Positions 59,554 through 64,000 of a DNA stretch of 64,000 nucleotides are shown piece by piece. The notes below the pieces were generated by a model that made no database searches, was not told the origin of the DNA, and saw only the letters and a list, made by a program, of their open reading frames with translations. The DNA is from Ornithinibacillus salinisoli. Its GTDB lineage: Bacteria; Bacillota; Bacilli; Bacillales; Amphibacillaceae. A program made the position numbers and the translations under genes. Location of the stretch: assembly GCF_042682545.1 (NCBI RefSeq), contig NZ_JBHUHQ010000006.1. One strand, 5' to 3'. Positions within the stretch are counted from its first letter, which is position 1, and every line of letters starts with the position of its first letter.

Positions 59554-61486
59554 TTGGCTACAAAAGAAGATAATTTACTGGAGGTACTATCCCCTCTTTC
59601 AGAGAGTGAAATTGGGGATAGGAATAAAGATTATGATATATTAACCCCCAAGCAGTTCGGAACAAAATATAAAGATTTGCTTTTCGCACCAGCCGAATTC
59701 ACTTGGAATGGTATTATGCACCAAATTCAATACAATCATTGCTCCAATCCATTTTGCAGGTATCAAGGTATGCCTCAAACAAAGTTTGCTACCAAAGGAA
59801 AACCAACTCGCTATAAACTAACAGGAACATCCAATCACAAATCAATAAAATGCAATCCAGACCCAACAAGAGTAACAGGTGAGGCGGTATTAGGTTGTTA
59901 TACTTCCACTCTTTCCAATTGGTCTGTTGCACAAGAAATACAGCGATTGGTACAAATCAATTCTGTGCAAGACAAAGAAGAAGAATATGAATTTCATAAA
60001 GAGGGTTGCATCGCAGAAGAATTTACACCATTTATTAAATCCGATGCCTTTTATAAACAAGGAAAAAGCAAAAAGCAGATTAGGAATGCAACGCTACCAG
60101 TGTAAGGTTTGTAAAAAGAAAACGGCTCTTACACCAAGAAGAGATAACTCTATCACATATAATCAAAAACGAAGTGACATCCATCATCTTTTTGCTAAGT
60201 TGCTATTAAGCCGTACACCCGTTACGAGAACCTGTGAAATCTTAGAAATTGGCAGAGGAACATACTATGATAAATTGGAGTTGCTTTATCGAAGGTGTTT
60301 AGAGTTCCTAGAACGACACGAAACCAAACCTCTTCAAAAATTAGAGTTTAAAGAAATATGGCTCAATACTGATAAGATGACCTATTATCTCAACAATGTT
60401 CGTCAAAAAGGGATGGGTGGCAGTCGTTACGATGATGTGGAAGAAACTCAGTTTCCTACTAATATTTTGGTATCGGCTGATGTGTTATCCAGATATGTGT
60501 TTCGCAGTGATGTCGCTTATGATTGGGAGACTACACTAGGAGATATTGCATTAGATACCGTTCTGCAAAAAGAAGACCATCTGAATGAATTTGCAAAAAA
60601 GTATGCAAGATACCCGAAGTATTCTCACTATCCGATGCCTCCTTCGGCAAACGATACACAAAGCCAATCGGACTATTATAAAGAGTTGGCTCAGGTGGAA
60701 CGGAGAATGAAATATACGGATGGCTTACACGTTGGTTCCACTTATACGACAGTTGCACATCTATGGCTTATTAAACAACTGGTGAAAGCCCCTGAATGGC
60801 GTTTTGTGACCGATGAAGACAATTCTCTTATGACCTCTATTAATCGAGTGTTTTCAAAGGAGATAAGACTATCTGATGCTTATCATTTTCTATGCCAAAC
60901 AGATAAGACAAAAACGAGGAAACAAGCTCGTGAAGAATTTATTCAAGCAAGAGTTGATTTGGTTAATTGGGGAACAATGCGAGGATTTGGAACAGGCTCT
61001 TTAAGAAAGTTGGCATTTTTGCAATTACAAGAGTTGTTCGAACATCATCATTTTCACAAGGAAGTCTCCACTGCTTCGGGTACACATTTTGAATATGCGG
61101 ATAATCCTATCTTACACCCCCTCGCTACTGTTGATAGAGGATTGCGTTCCGTAGATTGTACGACAAACTTATCTTCATTGGAACCGAAAGATGTAGCTGC
61201 CTTAATAATGAATGTAAATGACAATGCAACCAATACTTTTATCCAACACATTCGAAGAAGGTTATCCATTTTAGAAAGACCTTTGACTACGGCAAGAGGA
61301 GATGGGAAAAGTTATATCTATTCCAATTTCAATCCGAAATATGCCCAAAAGGCTATCACCATCTTGCGAACTTATTACAATTTTTGTTTCGCATATAAAT
61401 CAAACGGAACAATGGAAACTCCCGCACAACGATTGGGTTTAACAGATAAACAATTTTCTTTAAAAGATATTATTTATCTTAGATAA
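59554..61486 (+). pseudogene. Frameshifted transposase of an uncommon family
   Basis: The first frame (TTG 59554 to TAA 60105) carries a zinc-finger region (HCSNPFCRYQG, later KCNPDP). The second frame, one base further on, carries MQRYQCKVCKKKTALTP and then a long DDE-like domain (EIWLNTDKMTYYLN, LVSADVLSRYVF, RFVTDEDNSLMTSINRVF) to TAA 61484-61486. The frames cross at two A5 runs (60063-60067, 60070-60074). Removing one A joins them into about 640 residues with a continuous zinc-ribbon. I infer a one-base insertion, or less likely a programmed +1 shift. It is not a family I can name. Confidence 0.65.
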
Positions 61487-61487
61487 A
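61480..61487. other. Left target-site duplication of the IS1595-like element
   Basis: TAGATAAA directly before GGCTGTTTTC. It contains the stop codon of the preceding transposase. The identical octamer is at 63134-63141. Confidence 0.85.
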
Positions 61488-61585
61488 GGCTGTTTTCTAA
61501 AAGATTGTTGTTTTTAGATATAATTTTGAGGTATTTTTAATTTCCTGTTAAAATTATACAATAATAGATAATTAGGAGGTGCTAA

Positions 61586-62008
61586 ATGAAAAGATATCTA
61601 TTTCTGTTCGCTTTTATATTTTTTCTAACTGGATGCCAATCAAGTGACATCGGTGATTTAAAGCCACCTGAACCGACTATAACTGTCGATAATCAAGAAA
61701 TCTCTTATACTATGGGAACATATTCTTGGTCAGAAAATGGAAAAGCAGTTAATGCTGACTCGGCTTCACCTCCTGAACTTGTAGAAGAGGTAAATGAAGT
61801 TTCAAGTGGGGAAACAATCTCCATTGATTTCGATTATGAACCTACTTCAATCGAAATTGGAATTTGGGCAAACAATGGTGCGGATTTTAAAGGACTCGAC
61901 AGCAATCAAATTGTACTACCAAATGAAAAAGGCGAATTCATATACGTTATTCATGCAAGTTGGGCTGAAGGTGATGGAATTTATGCTCTCTCAATTAGAA
62001 CAAAATAA
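61586..62008 (+). CDS. Passenger lipoprotein of the IS1595-like element
   Basis: 140 residues with signal peptide and lipobox (MKRYLFLFAFIFFLTGC, cysteine 17). The remaining domain shares the plan of the lipoprotein at 22315: LKPPEP, TYSWSENGK, SPPELVEE, VSSGETISIDF and PNEKGEFIYVIHASW then YALSI. ATG follows TTAGGAGGTGC. No known enzymatic motif. It lies wholly inside the mobile element, so it is cargo; what it gives the host is unknown. Confidence 0.82.
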   Translation: MKRYLFLFAFIFFLTGCQSSDIGDLKPPEPTITVDNQEISYTMGTYSWSENGKAVNADSASPPELVEEVNEVSSGETISIDFDYEPTSIEIGIWANNGADFKGLDSNQIVLPNEKGEFIYVIHASWAEGDGIYALSIRTK

Positions 62009-62017
62009 ATAACAGCA

Positions 62018-62041
62018 GGACCTCTTATAGGAGGTCTTTTC
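62018..62041. terminator. Shared terminator inside the element
   Basis: GACCTC and GAGGTC pair around TTATAG and are followed by TTTT. It separates the convergent lipoprotein and transposase genes. Confidence 0.65.
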
Positions 62042-63052
62042 TTATGCACTCCTCAACATTTCAACCGTAGTATAGTTTGACTTTTGACACGTTGAAATAA
62101 GCATTTGCTCTACACGATTATCAAATGCTAAATTCTTTCCTAATTCAAGCCAACGGAACCAGTTGAGGTAGTTGTCCAAATAAAACGTTCCTACACCTTG
62201 AAAACGCTCCAACCACCCTTTTAAGCGATTGTGGAAGTTATTGACGTGCTGTATATGATAAATCCCCTTCTTTACACGCTGTTTTTGGCGTTCATTAACT
62301 GTTTCGTGTAAGAGTCCTTTGAGTTTGGCAAACTTCTTGTAGTTAGTGGCTGTATCTATACATAACAAAGCAGACGGGTGAATATACTCACCTATCACAG
62401 TGTCGATTTCTTCGGCTTTTACACGCCCTGTACCTGCCTTCCGAGCAATCATATTACCGTTCCTATCTTGTGCTACCACAACAGCAATTTTGAGATTAGA
62501 GATACCTCTTTTCTTGTCCTTTTCTCCACGTTTCTTGGCTTTTCTGTGAGTGACTTCTCTTCGACCTTTTAATGACTCACGAAAGAAGGTTTCGTCACTT
62601 TCAACGATACCTTGCAATTGATTGAAACCAAGACTTCCTAATGCATTCAGAATTTTATGTCTCCAATAAAAAGCAGTAGAAATGTGTATTTGAAGTTTTT
62701 CAGCGATTTTAGGTAGAGTAAACCCATCCACCATCAGTTCAATATATTTTACCCATTTTTCAGGGTATCGTGAACCTGCAAATGGTGTATTCGTCATATC
62801 GTTGAATGTCTTATCGCAATCCTTACATAGATAGCGTTGTCGAGTACGATATTTACCATTACGCTTAACGTATGTACTACCACAATGAACACAAGCCATA
62901 CCCGAAGCAAATCGTGCTTCACGAATGGTGTTAAGAAGTTTTGTGATTTTATCTGGTTCTTCTGGAAACAAATCCTGTTTCATAGCGTCAAACAATGCCA
63001 TTTTATCTGATTTAGTTAATTCGCTGAACCCTTCATATACATTCTTCCACAT
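62042..63052 (-). CDS. IS1595-family transposase
   Basis: 336 residues. The zinc ribbon uses C54, C57, C76 and C79 (CVHCGST, YLCKDC). A helix-turn-helix follows (FTLPKIAEKLQIHISTAFYW). The ISXO2-like catalytic domain has Asp153 in VESDETFF and Asp233 in LCIDTATNY. At the third position HVNNFHNRLKGW offers His/Asn rather than Glu, as known for some IS1595 subgroups. It is full length. The ATG lies 81 bp inside the right end. Confidence 0.92.
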   Translation of the reverse strand: MWKNVYEGFSELTKSDKMALFDAMKQDLFPEEPDKITKLLNTIREARFASGMACVHCGSTYVKRNGKYRTRQRYLCKDCDKTFNDMTNTPFAGSRYPEKWVKYIELMVDGFTLPKIAEKLQIHISTAFYWRHKILNALGSLGFNQLQGIVESDETFFRESLKGRREVTHRKAKKRGEKDKKRGISNLKIAVVVAQDRNGNMIARKAGTGRVKAEEIDTVIGEYIHPSALLCIDTATNYKKFAKLKGLLHETVNERQKQRVKKGIYHIQHVNNFHNRLKGWLERFQGVGTFYLDNYLNWFRWLELGKNLAFDNRVEQMLISTCQKSNYTTVEMLRSA

Positions 63053-63133
63053 ACTTTAAAGCCTCCCTAAACTGCATTATATCAACCTTTATACAGTATG
63101 TTCAAGAAAGCAACAATCTATACGAAAACAGCC

Positions 63134-63141
63134 TAGATAAA
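63134..63141. other. Right target-site duplication
   Basis: TAGATAAA directly after AAAACAGCC, identical to 61480-61487. Confidence 0.85.
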
Positions 63142-63172
63142 TCATCCTGTTTAAAAATAGGATGATTTCTTT
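63139..63172 (+). terminator. Terminator, originally of the interrupted transposase gene
   Basis: AAATCATCCT and AGGATGATTT form a perfect 10-bp stem followed by CTTTAAT. Removing the IS1595-like element would place it directly after the stop codon at 61486. Confidence 0.75.
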
Positions 63173-63243
63173 AATATTTTCTTAAAGGAATACCTTGCTT
63201 TATTAAGTAATATATTTTATAACTAAGTAAGGAGGTGTAAAAA

Positions 63244-63594
63244 TTGAAAGTTAATAAAGAGGTTTTAAAAGGTCATATTGATACATTAATTCTATCGTTA
63301 TTACATAGCAGAGATATGTATGGCTATGAATTAGCTAAATTGGTTCGTGAAAAAAGTGAAGAACAGTTCGAACTAAAAGAAGGTACGCTTTATTTGTCAT
63401 TAAAGAGATTAGAAAATAACAAATGGATTTCTTCTTACTGGGGTGATGAACAGGGACCAGGTGGAAGAAGAAAATATTACAAACTTACACCATTAGGTGA
63501 GGCAGGTTTTGAAGAAAAGCGTAAAGAATGGCAATTTGTTAAAAAAATTATTGATACATTTATAGAAGGGGGCGATAACTTTGAGACAAATTGA
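63244..63594 (+). CDS. PadR-family regulator (second PadR/HAAS pair)
   Basis: 116 residues with LLHSRDMYGYELAKLVREKS, then LKEGTLYLSLKRLENNKWI and the wing GPGGRRKYYKLTPLG. The start is TTG behind AAGGAGGTG. It overlaps the next gene by 14 bp. It is of the same type as the PadR at 14669. Confidence 0.88.
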   Translation: MKVNKEVLKGHIDTLILSLLHSRDMYGYELAKLVREKSEEQFELKEGTLYLSLKRLENNKWISSYWGDEQGPGGRRKYYKLTPLGEAGFEEKRKEWQFVKKIIDTFIEGGDNFETN

Positions 63595-64000
63595 TAAATA
63601 TGTAAATTCAATTTATAAAGATGTTGCGGGTGACAAACAAGAAATAGAAGATTTAAAACAAGAAATGCGTTCGCATTTAGTAGAAGCTGTCGAAGAGTTA
63701 AAGGCAAAAGGGAAAACAGAAGAAGAAGCTACTCGTATTGCAATCGAAAATTTTGGAGGTAAAAACCAAATTGTAAAAGGATTATCTGAATTCTTCAAAG
63801 TACAGAAGAAATTTACTAATTATGTATTATCGTTTACACTTATTTTCTTTGTTTTCGGCATAATAACACTTGTTACTTCTTGGTTAGAAGCTGACCACTT
63901 TTACAAAGAGGGGGAAGAATTTGGGACAGTAGAAACAAAAAAAAATGCAATCTTTAATGAAGTTTTCGATGTTCTTGACACTACCAATAAAATAAACGAT
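63581..64000 (+). CDS. HAAS-domain membrane protein, 3' end outside window
   Basis: 140 residues are visible from TTG 63581 (behind GAAGGGGGCGA) to the window end. Residues 1-75 form the HAAS helical domain (IYKDVAGDKQEIEDLKQEM; ATRIAIENFGGKNQIVKG). One membrane helix follows (YVLSFTLIFFVFGIITLVTS) and an extracytoplasmic segment begins. It overlaps the PadR gene and is probably its sensory partner. Confidence 0.82.
   Translation, partial: MRQIDKYVNSIYKDVAGDKQEIEDLKQEMRSHLVEAVEELKAKGKTEEEATRIAIENFGGKNQIVKGLSEFFKVQKKFTNYVLSFTLIFFVFGIITLVTSWLEADHFYKEGEEFGTVETKKNAIFNEVFDVLDTTNKIND

Larger units (their letters stand above)
61488..63133. mobile_element. IS1595-family element with lipoprotein passenger
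   Basis: 1,646 bp bounded by inverted ends: GGCTGTTTTCTAAAAGATTG at left, and at right the reverse complement of GGCTGTTTTCGTATAGATTG. It is flanked by the perfect 8-bp duplication TAGATAAA, the length known for IS1595-family insertion. Inside are a lipoprotein gene on the plus strand and the transposase on the minus strand, separated by a shared terminator. Both ends and the transposase are intact, so it may be mobile. Confidence 0.88.

Noticed and set aside
59554..60105. Independent 183-residue protein
   Set aside because: Its zinc-finger half continues naturally into the next frame's CKVC zinc ribbon. It is better read as the N-terminus of a frameshifted transposase.
1..64000. tRNA, rRNA, prophage or origin
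   Set aside because: No cloverleaf, rRNA motif, phage structural gene or DnaA-box cluster was noticed.

Overview
The window is 64 kb of AT-rich chromosome from an endospore-forming Bacillaceae relative (Oceanobacillus/Virgibacillus/Bacillus type). This rests on the gene families seen (YpgR/CvfC, YfkAB, CypC-type P450, MhqD, CatE, HAAS/PadR pairs, QueT and YkoY-type TerC under riboswitches), AGGAGG ribosome sites, TTG/GTG starts and U-tailed intrinsic terminators. No rRNA or tRNA gene, CRISPR array, prophage or replication origin was seen. The species is not named.

Layout. 1-3.7 kb: tail of an IS110-family transposase, small genes, a broken phosphatase gene, and a CYP152-type P450 divergent from a TetR gene. 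3.8-10.6 kb: an MMPL exporter behind two matching operators, a macrolide-phosphotransferase-like kinase, hflX, a candidate structured RNA, an exported protein and a HEAT-repeat CvfC-like protein. 11-20 kb: a peptidase-fold protein, a prenyltransferase with a polytopic membrane protein, a PadR/HAAS pair, and a run of small accessory enzymes (Nudix, GNAT, HAD, VOC, TmrB-like) ending in an ECF sigma factor with a SnoaL-like tail. 20-29.5 kb: universal stress protein, ATP-grasp enzyme, lipoprotein, a permease-ATPase-permease exporter, FetAB, and a MarR/MhqD pair. 29.5-41 kb: Na/Ca antiporter, CatE, a preQ1-controlled QueT, PlsC, MscS, two tiny basic paralogues, a zinc peptidase, catalase, EcsC and a manganese-riboswitch-controlled TerC protein. 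41-58.5 kb: several drug-export cassettes, each beside its own regulator (TetR/DrrAB-like, PadR/DUF2812, MerR/UvrA-like plus ABC exporter, TetR/TetR/ABC), and a GC-rich ArsR/SRPBCC insert. 58.5-63.2 kb: a repeat array and a nest of mobile elements. 63.2-64 kb: a second PadR/HAAS pair, cut by the window end.

How the parts work together. Much of the window is a set of small stress and export modules. In most of them I can see the regulator gene and a palindromic site in front of the exporter or enzyme. The 28.3-31.5 kb stretch (MarR, MhqD, CatE) looks like a quinone/catechol response. The two riboswitches show different logic: the preQ1 one lies against the Shine-Dalgarno sequence, and the manganese one feeds a terminator/antiterminator.

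The least explained material is (i) a 52-bp unit repeated exactly six times at 58.6-58.9 kb, with a single-unit relative at 33.2 kb; (ii) a 1,646-bp IS1595-like element that carries a lipoprotein passenger, has perfect 8-bp target duplications and sits exactly at the stop codon of an unusual frameshifted transposase; (iii) an untyped structured RNA upstream of hflX; and (iv) paired tiny basic proteins of unknown role.
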